64,000 bases of DNA from assembly GCA_940671915.1 (NCBI GenBank), contig CALNVZ010001883.1, forward strand, positions 24,734 through 88,733. The letters are read 5' to 3'. The position numbers and the translations under genes are program-made. This document shows, in pieces, positions 35,560-47,160 of this stretch. The notes below the pieces were generated by a model. That model saw only the letters and a program-made list of their open reading frames with translations, had not been told where the DNA came from and ran no database searches. The stretch is from Paracentrotus lividus. Lineage: Eukaryota > Echinodermata > Echinoidea > Camarodonta > Echinidae. Numbering within the stretch: the stretch's first letter is position 1; every line of letters starts with the position of its first letter.

Positions 35560-36175
35560 CTTTAGAATTCGAGAGGGGGGGGGGGGATCTACCCCAGAAA
35601 AAAAAAATTGCCGCTAAAGGTTTTGAGACATTCCGATGCAAAGCATATAGGAACCTACCGTGTTGAGCATTGTCCCTTTCTGTTTGCCATAATTTGTTAT
35701 AATGGAACAATCGAGAGGTTGCCAGTTCACTTCTTGTGTTTGGTATAATAATGTCAAGGAATCTTTTCATGGTTCTTTTTTGACAGTCTGAACAGCAATC
35801 TCATTGCCCCTTATACCACAATGTGATTGGATCCATTCAAAGGAAAAAAAAAAAAAAAAAAAGACATCCATCAATTTCAGAATGTTAATTATTAATAATA
35901 TTTCATTTACAATAGCACATCTAATGAAGTATGAACCTATCATTTGTAGATCAGATAAAGCATCGCTCAATATTATCACCGAACGGGATACCGCGAATAA
36001 ATTGTTTTATCCACTCAAGTGCCATAAGGATGGCTACTAGTTCTGCTCTCACGATGCACACGTCTGACAACCTAAAGTTTTTCAGTACATCATAATAAGA
36101 CGCAAAAAGGCGGCTCCTGTCCTTCCATCTTCGAGTTTTGATCTATCTGTGTATATGATCGATCCAGCGAAAAGT
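35560..36175 (-). pseudogene. LINE RNase H domain relic, minus strand
   Basis: Reading down from 36175, the minus strand gives HIYTDRSKLEDGRTGAAF (RNase H opening motif; TDGS has become TDRS), then RAELVAILMALEWIKQF with the conserved Glu. After a frame break comes FEWIQSHCGIRGNEIA, where the usual WxPSHxGIxGNExAD box lacks its final Asp. The segment LWQTERDNAQHGRFLYALH that usually follows RNase H in non-LTR elements lies at 35640-35720. Stops and shifts occur between blocks, so it is dead. No reverse transcriptase is adjacent; repeat R lies immediately upstream on the coding strand and may have interrupted the element. Confidence 0.75.
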
Positions 36176-36880
36176 GTACACGGCCAAAAAGTTGAGTCCA
36201 AATTTAGAACCTCTTTGATGGATTTAGTCCTTTGACCCACTAAAAGTCAACATATCAACCTATCCGTATGATAAATTGCCACGCTTTATCTTCCAAATTG
36301 GCTTTGTGGCAGAGGGGTAAAGTAAAACATATTTTTTGCATGTTACCTACGAATACACGTACCCTAATTTGATACACTCAGAATTTTGCGCCCTAATATA
36401 CATTTTCCTTCCAAATATGTCATTCCATTCCATCAATAAGATTTAAACGATAGTTAAAATCGGTAATAGCAGGGCTTGTGCTCCTAAATTCCTTGTATTT
36501 GCCATATCTCATTAAAGTTCTGCTTTTCAGACAATCTGTTTGAAAAACATGGAGTTGTGTCAGTTTGCATTGTTTAATCTTCACGAGGCTAATTAAGATA
36601 TGTCATATCTTACTGAAAAAAAAAAAAGAATGACTCCTCATTAAAACCTTAAAAAAATTGGAAGCCGCCCATTACTTTTGTTTATAGAAGAGCTAGAAAC
36701 AAATGTATTCGTAGGTAACATATGTAGGCCTATAACAGGCATAAATGTATATTTCATACTAAAAATTTGTTTAAATCCAATTTATCTAATAATCATGCAA
36801 GGGTATGAAACTAACTCTTTCTAGTTAAAAATTATTTTTTCTCAGCCAATATATGGGAACATACTGCCAAGTATTAGGGA
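36176..36880 (+). repeat. Dispersed repeat R, cleanest copy, with empty TA site
   Basis: Contains GTTACCTACGAATAC at 36342 and its complement at 36705. 36843-36877 reads through CAGCCAATATATGGGAACAT without insertion, matching the sequences that flank the foldback at 2025-3272. Confidence 0.8.
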
Positions 36881-38264
36881 AACACTAACATTTAACTAAA
36901 AACGCCTATATTTGAGTCCTGTTTATCGTATGCAATATCTTTTAGTCAAGATTATATGGTACTAGTAAGTGTAAGGTATTTTTCTCAACATTGTGCTTGA
37001 TAACAAACATAAAAACCGATTAAACTGATAAGCGTCTAAACTAAAAGATTCACACTTGAGAATAATATATTGCGATTATTTATTAATAGCATCAGCCCCT
37101 AGCTAACAATAAAGAATGAATACGATATCTTCTGTTTAACATACATACTTTAACCCAATTCGAAAAAAGTTAATCAAATGTCTTTCAACGAACATTACAT
37201 TACAGATGTAGAGCACTTTTTTTTTTTAATGATTCACCAACTGGTATAGGCATTCTTTCATCATGTTTATTCTGATATCATATTTACATAAGCATGAAAC
37301 CATAAACGAACAAAATAGAAGCTGTATTTCATTTTTAAATCTAAAGATTTTTTAAACCCTTCCTTTAAAAAAAAAAAAAAAAAATGTTGTATCGTCGTAT
37401 ATATATCTAGGCACTTACATGCATTGTTATCAAAATGTATGAGAAGACTTTGAAATCAAATTATTATCCCATTCTGTTATCTTATTCCAATTATACTATT
37501 TATGGGCAACAGTGAGTGTCTTGACTGTTTATGAGTTAAAATATTCATCATGTTAAAAAAAATAATTGACTGTTTCTTGATATGATACGAAAATTGGAAA
37601 AAAGTAAAGACCTTTTGCTTAAACGTAACCAAAATCAAAGTATTTTAAGAGAATATAATACGTCAACGACACACACCCATGCTGAATATCCCAACCAAAT
37701 TGATTTTCTACTGCACTGCATGATTACAGAGAGGGATATACGTCTGCATCTGTCACTTTTACATCATTTTCATTTTCATGGAAAATAAAAATAAAAATTA
37801 AGTGAACTTTACTTTAAACAACATGGTTTCGATAACTTATGAAATTATGCGTCAGAGTAAATACGCATAAAATCCCAAGTTGGAAATTGAAGATAACTTG
37901 AAAAATGAGGCAAGTTTGCTTTGTATTGAACTCCAGATTGCAATTCATTAATAAGAAATATAAATACCTGGTATATGAAATATATATAAAAAAAAAATCA
38001 ACGTTTAGTTTCATTTTTATTTTTTTTATAAGTAATGAAAATCAATCTCAGTAAATATTATTGATTGAAGGTACCCTTCTAACATTCCTAACAAACATAT
38101 TGATACGAACATTAGAATTATACGACCGTTAAAAGATAGTGGATTGCGATTATTTGGACAATGGTTAACGGCACAAACGTGGGAAGAAGTTTTCTTGAAT
38201 ACATCAGATTTATCATTAATGTATACCAGGTTTGTTAATATTATAAAAAAAAAAAAAACTTGAT
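36881..38264. other. AT-rich sequence, no gene, unit 2
   Basis: Poly-A runs (about 37370-37384, 38246-38259) and no credible frame. Confidence 0.4.
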
Positions 38265-38267
38265 TTA

Positions 38268-40077
38268 TATTTACCTTCGCATGAGGTGAAAGTTAGTCAA
38301 AATGATAAACCGTGGGTGACACCATTTATTAAATCACTTATACGTGACCGACAAAAGGCTTTTAAAAAGCAAAACGGTAATCTTTGGAGACATTTAAGAA
38401 ATAAAGTTGCTCAAGCCATTTCTGTTGCAAAAAGGAATTATTATAACACTCGTATTAAAAAAGAAAAGCTGAGGAATCCTTCAGCCTGGTATAAACATAT
38501 AAAGATACTTACAAATGGTAAACAGGATCATATTCCAATAAAGATTTCTGGTATCGATACTCAAAGTGATCAATATTCTAAACAAACAGCTAATGCAATT
38601 AATGATTTTTTTGTAGCTATTGCCTCAGACCTTTCTCCCTTGGATAGAAACACATTACTAGCTTTTCTACCTTCTCAATCTGAAAGTCCAAAATATTAGT
38701 TGTTGGGAAGTCTATTGCAGATTACAGAAATTACAATTACATAAAGCATCTGTAAAAGATGACCTGAGTGTACCGGTTACCAGAATCCTTAATATATCTT
38801 TCAGACAAGGTGTTCTACCTTCACAATGGAAATTCGGTCAAGTAACTCCTATTCCAAAATCTCACCCACCTAGTATAAATAACTTGCGTCCCATATCTTT
38901 GACTTCACATTTTTCTAAGTTGGCTGAATCTTTTATGGCTCAATGGTTATTAAAAGACATTGAAAACTACATTGATATATATCAGTTCGGTAATAGACCA
39001 GGATTATCAACATCACATTATCTTGTTGGTCTTTTGCACCATCTTTATAAAAACGCAGAAAATAATAAAGCCATCTCTACTGTTGTATGTACAGACTTTA
39101 GAAAGGCCTTTGATCGCCTGGATCACGGTATTCTTATTGAAAAAATGATTAATATAAAGCCATGGATGATAAACTGGATTATTAGTTTTTCACAATGCCG
39201 TACTCAAAGTACTTTATATAATGGAATTTTGTCTAATGTTATAGTTAATCATGCCGGTGTCCCCCAAGGGACACGCCTTGGCCCCATCCCTTTTTTGATA
39301 ATGGTCAATGATTTGTGTAAAAATATTCCTATACATTATTTCAAATATGTTGATAATTTGTCCTTAGTACAATGTCGTAAATCAACCGACGTCTCACAAT
39401 TACAACCTATACTCAACTCTGTGCATAACTGGTCGCAATCGAATAACACGTCTCTCAATCCTGCAAAATGTTTCACCCTTCATGTTTCATTTTTGAAAAA
39501 CCCACCTCTTCCTGAAATTCTTTCTGTCAACGACTCTATTTTATGCAATGTACAAAATATCAAAATTCTTGGAATAATCATTCAATCCAATTTAAAATGG
39601 AACTTACATATTGATTATTTAGTTAAGAGGTGCAATAGAAAACTATACATGTTGAGGAAATTTAAGAAATTTAATTTACCTTTGAAGGATCTAGTGACAA
39701 TATATGCAGGTTATATACGACCAATTTTAGAATATTGTGCTCCGGTGTTCCATAGTAGTCTTACAAAAGAACAAAGCAATAGTCTTGAGAAAATACAACG
39801 AAGAGTGTGTAAAATCATATTAGGATATGAATACATTAATTACTTGCATGCTTGCCAAATATGTAATTTGCCAACTCTTGAGGAGAGGAGACTGAAACTG
39901 TGTATAAAATTTGCTAAATCAATTTCAAATCATCCCATTTGTCAGACATGGTTGCCTAAGAAAAAACGCATGAACATATCCCTTCGCCATTTGCAGACTT
40001 ATCAACAATTTAAACTCAAAACAGAAAGGATAAAAAAAAAGCCCTTTGCCATTTTTGGTTGACATACATAACAAAAG

Positions 40078-40138
<61 letters not shown>

Positions 40139-40460
40139 TATTTTCTTATTATCTTTGTTAATGTCAAAAGTATGTACAGTCTCCTTTCCTCAAGTCAGGC
40201 CTATGGAATCTATCTTGTCGATCTTATGAAAATTAATGCACACATTTAATAATATTACCGAATTGTATGCTATGTGTTTTGTAATCACTGTAAATAGTAT
40301 TTTTCTCATTTTAACTTTTTAAATTGTATTCATAATGTGCCATGTAAACATGTACACGTGAAAGTTCCAGCTGCGGCTGTTTTTCATGTACAATAATTTA
40401 TTTCATGTTTATTTCATGTTTATGAATAAAGACCATTTTTGAATTGAATTGAATTGAATG
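38268..40460 (+). pseudogene. CR1/L2/Rex1-group LINE ORF2, nearly intact reverse transcriptase
   Basis: 38286-38699 encodes the linker before the polymerase (NDKPWVTPFIKSLIRDRQKA, AKRNYYNTRIKKEKLRNPSA). A frameshift at about 38700-38740 leads into the polymerase frame, which reads KASVKDDLSVPVTRILNISF upstream of 38884 and then stays open to 40062. In the 392-residue frame beginning at 38884: LRPISLTSHF lies just before/at the start, CTDFRKAFDRLDH around 69-81 (catalytic Asp71), GVPQGTRLGP 125-134, YVDN 155-158 where YxDD is expected, and the thumb (IKILGIIIQSNLKW) after 220. A shift in an A run near 40030 alters the last residues. The 3' end contains AATAAAGACC and finishes in GAATT repeats (about 40440-40458). 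The endonuclease is missing. The Asp-to-Asn change would abolish polymerisation if real. Confidence 0.88.
40081..40133 (+). repeat. Poly-A tract within the LINE 3' region
   Basis: About 53 A directly after the ORF end. It precedes roughly 300 bp of 3' untranslated sequence, so it is internal and not the element's terminus. Confidence 0.9.
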
Positions 40461-40726
40461 TTATGTACAGATTGTGTCAATCGGCAAACGTGCCTTGAAT
40501 GAAATAGGAAAAAAAAAAAGATTTGTTAATCCCAAACAATACAATAAGCTATAATTTTGGGCACTTTACTACAAATCTGGTATTCACCAATACAATAAAA
40601 TAACTTATATTATTTGGTCCAAATATATGTCCCCATTATCTATTTGGACTATTCCTCCCTTTCCAATAAATAAACAGCAATGTGAGGTTAATTGTATAGC
40701 CGAAAGTGACAGTTTACGTTACATTC
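40461..40726. other. No gene recognised
   Basis: AT-rich sequence before the first keyword copy. Confidence 0.3.
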
Positions 40727-41452
40727 TTACCTACGAATACACATTGCTACCTACGAATACACGTGACACCACTGCTGAAAATGCTATCCCATGTTTTTAT
40801 TTACCCATAAAAAGCTATAATTTTGGGGTAATTAAATTTGAAAGAGTGTCCCCACTTGATAAGCACTACGAAAGTTACTAAACTTGATAATAACATTCTT
40901 TCAGAGGAAAAATACTTCGTAACAATGAAATTAAAAATATAAATTATTTCATATTAATAAGGAAAATGTCAAAACATAATGAAAACATAAGATTCTAAAC
41001 AAACAAAAAATATCACACAATATCCTATTTATATGACAAATTAAACTACAAAAGTTTGTCATTTAAATCTCAAGACAAATTAATAAAATATATGCCAGAA
41101 ACACGCTATGCATACTTGTATTAGTAGGTAACATACGGAATGTCAAATGTTACCTACGAATACAGTACTTATAAGGCAATATCTCAAAAACTTGATTGTT
41201 CAAGAATGATAAAACTTTACAGACGTAAGCAGGACATCGTTTGTCCACTTTCCCTACAATGTTTATCACTAATCTGTTTCGGTATAGAATTGGCAGTGGT
41301 TTGTAGGTGTATTCGTAGGTAACTGAATTGTTTGACCACACGAAAAAAACGATAGGGAATGGTGAGGCGCTTCTGTACGGCAATTGGCAGCCGTACTTTG
41401 TTATATCTAGTGTGGTTTATACGCTTTCAAAAAAGCTGTATTCGTAGGTAAC
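40727..41452. repeat. GTTACCTACGAATAC keyword array
   Basis: Six copies of the word, plus at 40727, 40747 and 41149, and inverted at 41118, 41309 and 41438. The first two are 20 bp apart; the others are spaced by 31-371 bp. The same word marks repeat R at 3394-3427, 28099, 36342 and 36705. Element ends could not be fixed. No protein. Confidence 0.8.
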
Positions 41453-41772
41453 ATTTCAATTTACCACTCGAAAACAATTCCAGAGATTGTTTGGATTGCC
41501 CTATATTAATCAAATTTGGTACGATTTCTCCTGAGATGTGTGCCATCCTAAAATACAATTTTTTGATGATTTTCTTCAAAAAAAATTGGTCGCGAAATTT
41601 TTTTTTCTCCAAAAATGGCAAGTTTTTAAATTGTAAAAAAGAGTTCACTTCAAATGAAGTTGGAACAAAAGCGGCACGAATAAGTTTACCGGTGCGGATT
41701 CATAAAACGAAAAATTGGGGTTCCTACATTTTTTTTTTTTTTTTTTTTTTTTATAGATATTTTTTTATTGGC

Positions 41773-42114
41773 CTAAACACGATCAAAAACAACTTGTACA
41801 CTTTTCGCTGGAATCGACAATATACGTGAAAATTCATTCCTGGTATTTCTGTTACCATCAAGAACGATAGATTTTATTTCAAATGGAGGCTTTTCCTTTT
41901 TTTGCAATTTGCCATGGTGTTCAAAAGACACTCGAGGCAGAGCGTATCGCCATTCTGGAACTGTACGCAACAAGTTGCTTTGGCATTTTAACATTACTTC
42001 GTCTCTGAAGAATCTGACTTTTAACGGCCCTTCTCCTATCTTCCGTTCTACGTTTCTCATATCACAAACATCACCTAATACTTCTTTTGTTGGGTGGTTT
42101 AAGCCACTAGACAC
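41773..42114 (-). pseudogene. Possible LINE ORF1-like fragment
   Basis: A 113-codon minus-strand frame with VERKIGEGPLKVRFFRDEVM, reminiscent of the 'RPLKVRF' segment of CR1-type ORF1 proteins, which bind element RNA. Its last codons overlap a 30-bp piece shared exactly with the end of repeat R (3944-3973). No zinc knuckle or coiled coil is visible. An unrelated gene fragment is an alternative. Confidence 0.35.
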
Positions 42115-42534
42115 TTCTGCAAAAACCTGTGTAATATTTATACAAAAGCCTCAACGTAGGTGGGGTATATCCCAATCGAAATAAGAACATGCGAAACAAC
42201 ATCTTTTGATTTGTAATCATATTATGTGGTGATCAAGACATTCTGAAGAATAGTTGGCCATTTATACATGTATCCGATTACCGTCAAAGCGAGCTTTGGA
42301 AGTAGCATTTACCCTTTACAACATGAAAATAAGACAGGTTGTTCAAACATGACTATTAAAGCATCATTTTAACAGGAGAACATTTTCCAACAGGCCGGTA
42401 AAAATTAACATTAGGCCTCATCAATAAGAATAAAAAAAAAAAAATGATCTTAAACAAGACTTCTAGCTGATTATAGTAGCATTCCCGTCTTGAGTCTGCG
42501 CCTTACAATGTAATCATCGTCCCTAAGGAATCCC

Positions 42535-42794
42535 TCCCACCAGGTTTCCGTGAACCCTGGCCGTTCTGGCTCTGCTTGAACCGCCTGCGGGCTGGAGTCG
42601 GCCGTTGCAAGGTGTTAATGGCCAAATGGGGCATCGACACTGAAGGAAGGCCAGTATGCGAATGCGGAAGGGAGGAGACCATAAGTCACTTTCTACAATG
42701 CCCTCTTCTCCCCTTCCCCTGCTCCCAAGCTAACCTTACTACTCTTTCACCTAATGGGATCGCCTGCGTTCAATACCTAATGGGTAGAGTCTAA
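42535..42794 (+). pseudogene. LINE ORF2 C-terminal zinc-ligand fragment
   Basis: The frame from about 42540 reads PGFREPWPFWLCLNRLRAGV, then GRCK, KWGI and a CxC...HFLQCP cluster (CECGREETISHFLQCPLL). This cysteine/histidine cluster after RNase H is typical of the extreme C-terminus of many non-LTR ORF2 proteins. It stops at 42792-42794. Only this 3' piece is present; the source family is not determined. Confidence 0.65.
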
Positions 42795-43218
42795 TTCAGA
42801 TTCCAATAAGAACCAATACATATGCAATGAATACTATGATCTTTAAAATGTAATCAAGTATATTTACAAATCAAACAGAAGAATAGGAGAAAGGACTCGA
42901 GAAGAAGAAGACGATAGTGGCATTGTTAATGTTTTCTACCACCATACATATGTTTGATATTATTACTAGTTGCACCCCCCCCCCCCCCCCCCCCCTCCAC
43001 ACCATATAATCGATTGTATTTGAACTAGATTTTTATTTGAAAAAAAAAGCCCTTCAAATGAAATCAATGTGTAGCAATGCATGTTTGTATTGTCCAATCA
43101 GAAAACAGCATTCTGCTGACGTGATATGGATTTGAAAATACGCTTATTGGATTCTACGGGTCTAAAAACTCTTAACTAATAACACCTTTATCAACCATCT
43201 TCAATGAGTAAATAATTT
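42795..43218. other. No gene; poly-C run
   Basis: A C run at about 42975-42995; otherwise mixed AT-rich sequence. The upstream part may be the LINE's 3' untranslated sequence. Confidence 0.4.
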
Positions 43219-43491
43219 TGGCACCGCTTACGATCACAAGGTACGCGGTTCAAATCCCGTCCATACCACTAGCATCCTTCGGCAAGGTGTCAACCTGCAA
43301 ATTTGCCGTACTTGACCCAAGTGAGGTGAATGGGTACCGGTAGGAAGAAATTCCTTGAAAGCTGTGAGCGCCTTTCGGGGTAGCCTAGCTAAGCCGGGTA
43401 ATAATAATATGATAATGCGCCTTGAGCACTCTACAGAGTGGATACGTGCGCAATACAAATCTCATTATTATTATTATTATTATTATTAAAG
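43219..43491 (+). repeat. tRNA-derived SINE with (ATT)n tail
   Basis: A polymerase III B-box-like GGTTCAAATCC lies at 43247-43257, preceded by GATCACAAGGTACGC. The body contains GACCCAAGTGAGGTGAATGG, GTACCGGTAGGAAGAAATTC and GCCGGGTAATAATA. It ends in an ATT run (43467-43490). The A box is not clear, so the tRNA head is probably 5'-truncated. A diverged second copy lies at 58484-58735. Confidence 0.75.
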
Positions 43492-44395
43492 GCATGCTGG
43501 CAAGATGTGCGCCGTTGCGTGGCATTCACACAAAAGACAACGGCTTTGTCTTTTTTGTGTGTGTTGCTTATTTAGTACATTATAACAGATATTATTACCT
43601 GAATGAGGCATTTTTTAGACAAGATATAAGCGTGTATTTTGTCTGGCTCATTAATAAGATCAACACAATGGTTCAGTTGTCTGACACTGGGGGCCATAAT
43701 ATCCATACACACCTCATCCGCAAAATTCGTCAATTTTCTATTGCGCCTTTGTACTAAATTACCGGTCCATAATATCCATATTTTGTGTGGTTGGGGGTCC
43801 TACGCGTAATTGTAAGATGATGCGCGTTAAAATATAGAGGGCAAGACAATGGATACGCAAAGAAACATTATACCTCTAAATGGTTTAGCATCATGAAACA
43901 AAAACTTTACGCGCCCAAATAATTACGTCACAATGGTTTAGCTCAGAATGCTGAAAAAAATTGTGCCACGACAATACCAGTTTAAATCAAGCAATTTTAC
44001 TGGTTTTTTGTTTTCCCTTAAAATGTGGCTAATTAAGTTTTAACGGGTAATAATTGTAATATTGGCTGGCTTTACTTTCGAGAGATACTACATGTATTTC
44101 CCTCACAAGACCCATATTGCCCTCGTCTTCGACTCGAGGCAATTTGAGACTATATTTGGGAAATATCTGCGGTATCACCCTCAAGGCCAGTCAATATTAT
44201 ATAATTGTATTGGTGCCTGGTTTTGGTTATTTTATATATTTTTAGGACTTGCTTTTATTTATTATGATTTTTGTTCTTGTTATAATTTTTTTTTCTTCAG
44301 AAATCTTGAATAAGTTGAAAGGCGAAAGCTCCGTAACAATAAAGATTAAAAGTTCAAGCTACGTCTACTTGTCCTAGACTCTTTGTTGTCACATA
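43492..44395. other. No gene recognised
   Basis: Mixed AT-rich sequence. 44062-44313 is open on the plus strand but becomes a Phe/Tyr-rich low-complexity frame and is not credible. Confidence 0.3.
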
Positions 44396-45452
44396 AACCC
44401 CTCCCAAAAAGTTTCGCAAGTGGACTTTGGGCCATGATAAATTTCCAGGTACGCTTTAGTTATTCCTGATATTCATACCATTTGAAAGATAATTTATTCC
44501 CCTTGTTATTGATATCCTGTTTGTAATGATTTGTTCATGCTTCAATGCACAGAATAACAGAATATGGAGAAATGTAAAAAATCAAATGTTGCGAAATGCA
44601 TTCATCAAAGTGAAATTCCGCAACCCAACTTTAGGCCTTGATAACTTTTTGGGGTATTTTATAATTTTTATTGAATTTTATACCATTGTCAAGTAAATTT
44701 ATTCCTCTTTTTAACGACACCCTAATTGTAACGAGAGTGTTGTTCTTGCATGCACAGATCACCTGAATGGTAGGACAAGTCAGAAGTTAAATGTTCCAAA
44801 TTGAATGCCTATTGTCAGTATTCCTGTCTGTTGCCAGCAATAACAAAGCATTTCGCTATTTTTCACTTTTTACTTTGCATTGTATTCATGAGTTATGTGC
44901 ATTGAAACATGATGTTACTATTGCAATCAGGGCATCAATAAAAAGAAGAATAAATGAACATTTTAATGCTATGAAAATTGATAATGCTTGAAAACCCACA
45001 TTAAAATGTATCAAGCTTCAAAGTAGTGTTACAGAAATTTAAACTGAAAATTCTCTTTCGCTTTGTCATGTATTCAGGTGGTATTCAGGGTTCCTGTGGA
45101 CCCAAGCATGACATAACCATGACAAATAAGGTATCAATCAAGAGAGGAATAAATTAAGTTGACAATGGTATAGAATTCAATAAAAATTAGAAAATATCCC
45201 CAAAGTTATCAGGACCTAAAGTCAAGTTGCAGAACTTCAATGTGATCAATAAAAGTGTATTTTACAACATTTGACTTTTTACTTTTCTCCATATTTTGAT
45301 ATTATGTGCATTGAAGCATGACAAAACCATTACAAATAGGATATCAATAAAAAGGGGAATAAATTATCTTTCCAATGGTATGAATATCAGGAATAACTAA
45401 AGCGTACCTAAAAAGTTATCATTGCCCAAAGTCCACTTGCGAAACTTTTTGG

Positions 45453-45460
<8 letters not shown>
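44396..45460. mobile_element. TA-flanked foldback with internally repeated terminus
   Basis: Ends AACCCCTCCCAAAAAGTTTC on both sides, bordered by TA (44394-44395, 45461-45462). Arms of about 450-500 bp. The terminal segment GCAAGTGGACTTTGGGC...GATAACTTTTTGG recurs inside each arm about 210 bp further in (near 44622 and 45192-45238). The word TCATGCTTCAATGCAC occurs at 44535 and inverted at 45306; a weaker inverted copy is at 44897. No coding capacity. Confidence 0.85.

Positions 45461-45502
<42 letters not shown>
45461..45502. repeat. (TA)n microsatellite between two foldbacks
   Basis: About 20 TA units exactly bridge two TA-flanked elements, so the TA target duplications of both merge with it. 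Confidence 0.95.
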
Positions 45503-45504
<2 letters not shown>

Positions 45505-46320
45505 GAGTGAGTCAAAAAAAAACTTTACACCTAAAAAAATGTCAATAGAAAGAAAACCAATTTATAAACCTCTAATTATTTTACAAATTCTAAAAGAGTA
45601 ACCTCTTCCACATCTTCTGGTACCATTTTTGTGTGGTATGTCTTTACAATTGGATAAACACGACGCATTGTTTGCGAACATGCAAATTTCGAATTGTGCA
45701 AGGGTGGGGATGAAACTGAAACAACAAAAGCTGACAAAAAGCAACTTCATCATGAATAACAAAAAAAATTTGAGCCAAATAACTTGACGAGGGTGTTGGT
45801 ACAGTTATCGACTAGATTTTGTGTAAAAATTAGATTGATTTATCAAATTATCCATGAATGAGTACACCCCAAAAAGTAAACTGTCACTGACAGACCTAAG
45901 AAGGCCTCTTAATACTTTCGAAAAGTGATTATATTGTCTTTGACGTGTGCTCACTCATGCTTGACTCTACATATCTATCTCATTTTCACACAAAATGAAG
46001 TCGATATGTGTAAAAACGCCCCTGCCAAGTTTTTTGGCGCAAGACATTTTTCGTTAAAAAGTTATGCTAAGGATGCAGTTGCTTTTTTTGGATAGCTTTT
46101 GTCTTTTTGATTTTACCCCCACTTTTGCACAATTCGAAATTTACATGTTCGCAAAGAATGCGCCGTGTTCATCCAAGCATAAAGATATAACACAAAATCG
46201 ATACCAAAAGATGCAAAAGGAGTTACTGTTTCAGAATATGTATAAGAATTTAGGGTTTATAAAATCGGTTTTCTTTTTATTGACATTTTTCTAGGTTTTT
46301 TTTTTTTCTGGACTCATCGG
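45503..46320. mobile_element. TA-flanked foldback element, 818 bp
   Basis: Ends CCGAGTGAGTCAAAAAAAAA and its near complement, bordered by TA (45501-45502, 46321-46322). Arms of about 340 bp. The apparent mirrored ORFs at 45562-45762 (minus) and 46064-46294 (plus) are the same arm read in two orientations. The words CCATGAATGAGTACAC (45852) and the complement of TCAAGCATGAGTGAGCAC (45947-45964) sit symmetrically around the centre. Confidence 0.85.
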
Positions 46321-46322
46321 TA

Positions 46323-46381
46323 TACATATATTTTTTTGTATGTGTGTGTGTATGTGTGTGTTTGCGCGCACGCGCGCGCGT

Positions 46382-46414
<33 letters not shown>

Positions 46415-46446
46415 TGTGTGTGTGTTGTGTGTGTGAGTGTGTGTGG
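46323..46446 (+). repeat. (TG)n/(CG)n microsatellite
   Basis: A long alternating purine-pyrimidine tract with a GCGCGCACGCGCGCGCG core (about 46364-46380), capable of adopting Z-DNA. Length is likely polymorphic. Confidence 0.95.
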
Positions 46447-46532
46447 TCTGTTATACATAAAAGGATATGTGGTGTTCCCACTTTGGCACTCCGGTCATTT
46501 CCCATGCTATTGGACACATCAGATATATTCAC

Positions 46533-46604
46533 CTTCTTCATTTCCTCGGTATAGATTTCCTTTGCTCTCTCTACGACGGCCAAGTTGTTTACCATTGCAT
46601 ATGC
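46533..46604 (-). CDS. ATL: Atlastin-like internal exon, 24 codons (A)
   Basis: On the minus strand a strong acceptor (TTTTCCTTCTTCTTTTTCTAG) precedes GCATATGCAATGG and a donor AAG/GTGAAT follows. The exon is exactly 72 bp, phase 0 at both ends, and reads AYAMVNNLAVVERAKEIY then TEEMKK. This matches the helix of atlastins (the EANNLAAV...AKDTY...KKMEE region of animal atlastins), just after the GTPase domain, where the family also uses a 24-residue stretch. Atlastins are ER membrane GTPases that fuse ER tubules. In the protein this segment should come immediately before the VCGD segment encoded by 47161-47340, but that exon lies upstream of it here. No GTPase or membrane exon was found nearby. 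It may be an exon of a duplicated, rearranged or misassembled gene. Confidence 0.75.
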
Positions 46605-47160
46605 CTAGAAAAAGAAGAAGGAAAACAAAAAGTTAATATTAAGAAACGAAAATTGATGAATTCACAAGAGGTAGAAAGCTTAAACGGTATCATTACAATG
46701 ATAATTGGAGGTTCTAAATAAACATCCCCCCCCCCCCCCCCCCGCCTTCTCGAAAACCTTGAACAGCGCCATGAAAAACAAATACATTGAAATAAAAAAA
46801 ATTGTTTAACAAACTTTTGTTCGTATTCCTAGATGTCATTTGGGTAATGTTTTTGTATAACGAATAACTAAGAAATTCGAAGTCGTTTAAAGGATTTTTT
46901 TTTTGTTTTTGTTTTTTTGGTTGCCCATTTACAGTTTCTTCTTGTATTTATTAAATGTTTCTTTTATTTTTTTCAAACATTAGTTTTATTTTTATTTATT
47001 TTGTCAGATTATTTTTATTTTTAGGAGTTCATCGAAAAGATTTAAGTTGTTATACATAATGGACCATTTGCAACGATAACTCTCTCCAAAATGACCATTT
47101 TCCCATGGTTGAATATCTCTCCCCTTCTATAAAATTCATGTTTACAGGCCTTTAACTTAC
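46605..47160 (-). other. Intron-like sequence between the two atlastin-like exons
   Basis: Contains a poly-C run (about 46724-46743) and AT-rich sequence. Its minus-strand ends are GTAAGT and CTAG, so joining the two exons across it would be in frame. No further exon is visible inside. Confidence 0.5.

Larger units (their letters stand above)
30218..38485 (+). repeat. Tandem unit 2 (8.27 kb), cleaner copy
   Basis: Same content and order as 21948-30211, starting 7 bp after unit 1 ends. Simple tracts are longer and more regular here, and frames are longer. At its right edge it continues without interruption into the body of the CR1-like LINE, whereas unit 1 breaks off inside that LINE. Unit 2 is therefore the natural locus. 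Confidence 0.85.

Noticed and set aside
35804..36040. Plus-strand 78-codon frame
   Set aside because: Shadow of the minus-strand RNase H relic, whose motifs are clear on the other strand.
21948..38485. Recent biological tandem duplication of 8.27 kb
   Set aside because: Indel-dominated differences private to one unit, plus the neighbouring 25-N gap, fit read error better; retained as a finding needing read-level confirmation.
43219..43491. Functional tRNA gene
   Set aside because: Only the B-box half is recognisable, there is no cloverleaf, and the body plus ATT tail is that of a SINE. The same holds for 58484-58735.
45562..46294. Pair of similar small secreted-protein-like ORFs on opposite strands
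   Set aside because: They are the two arms of one foldback read in opposite directions; sequence symmetry, not two genes.
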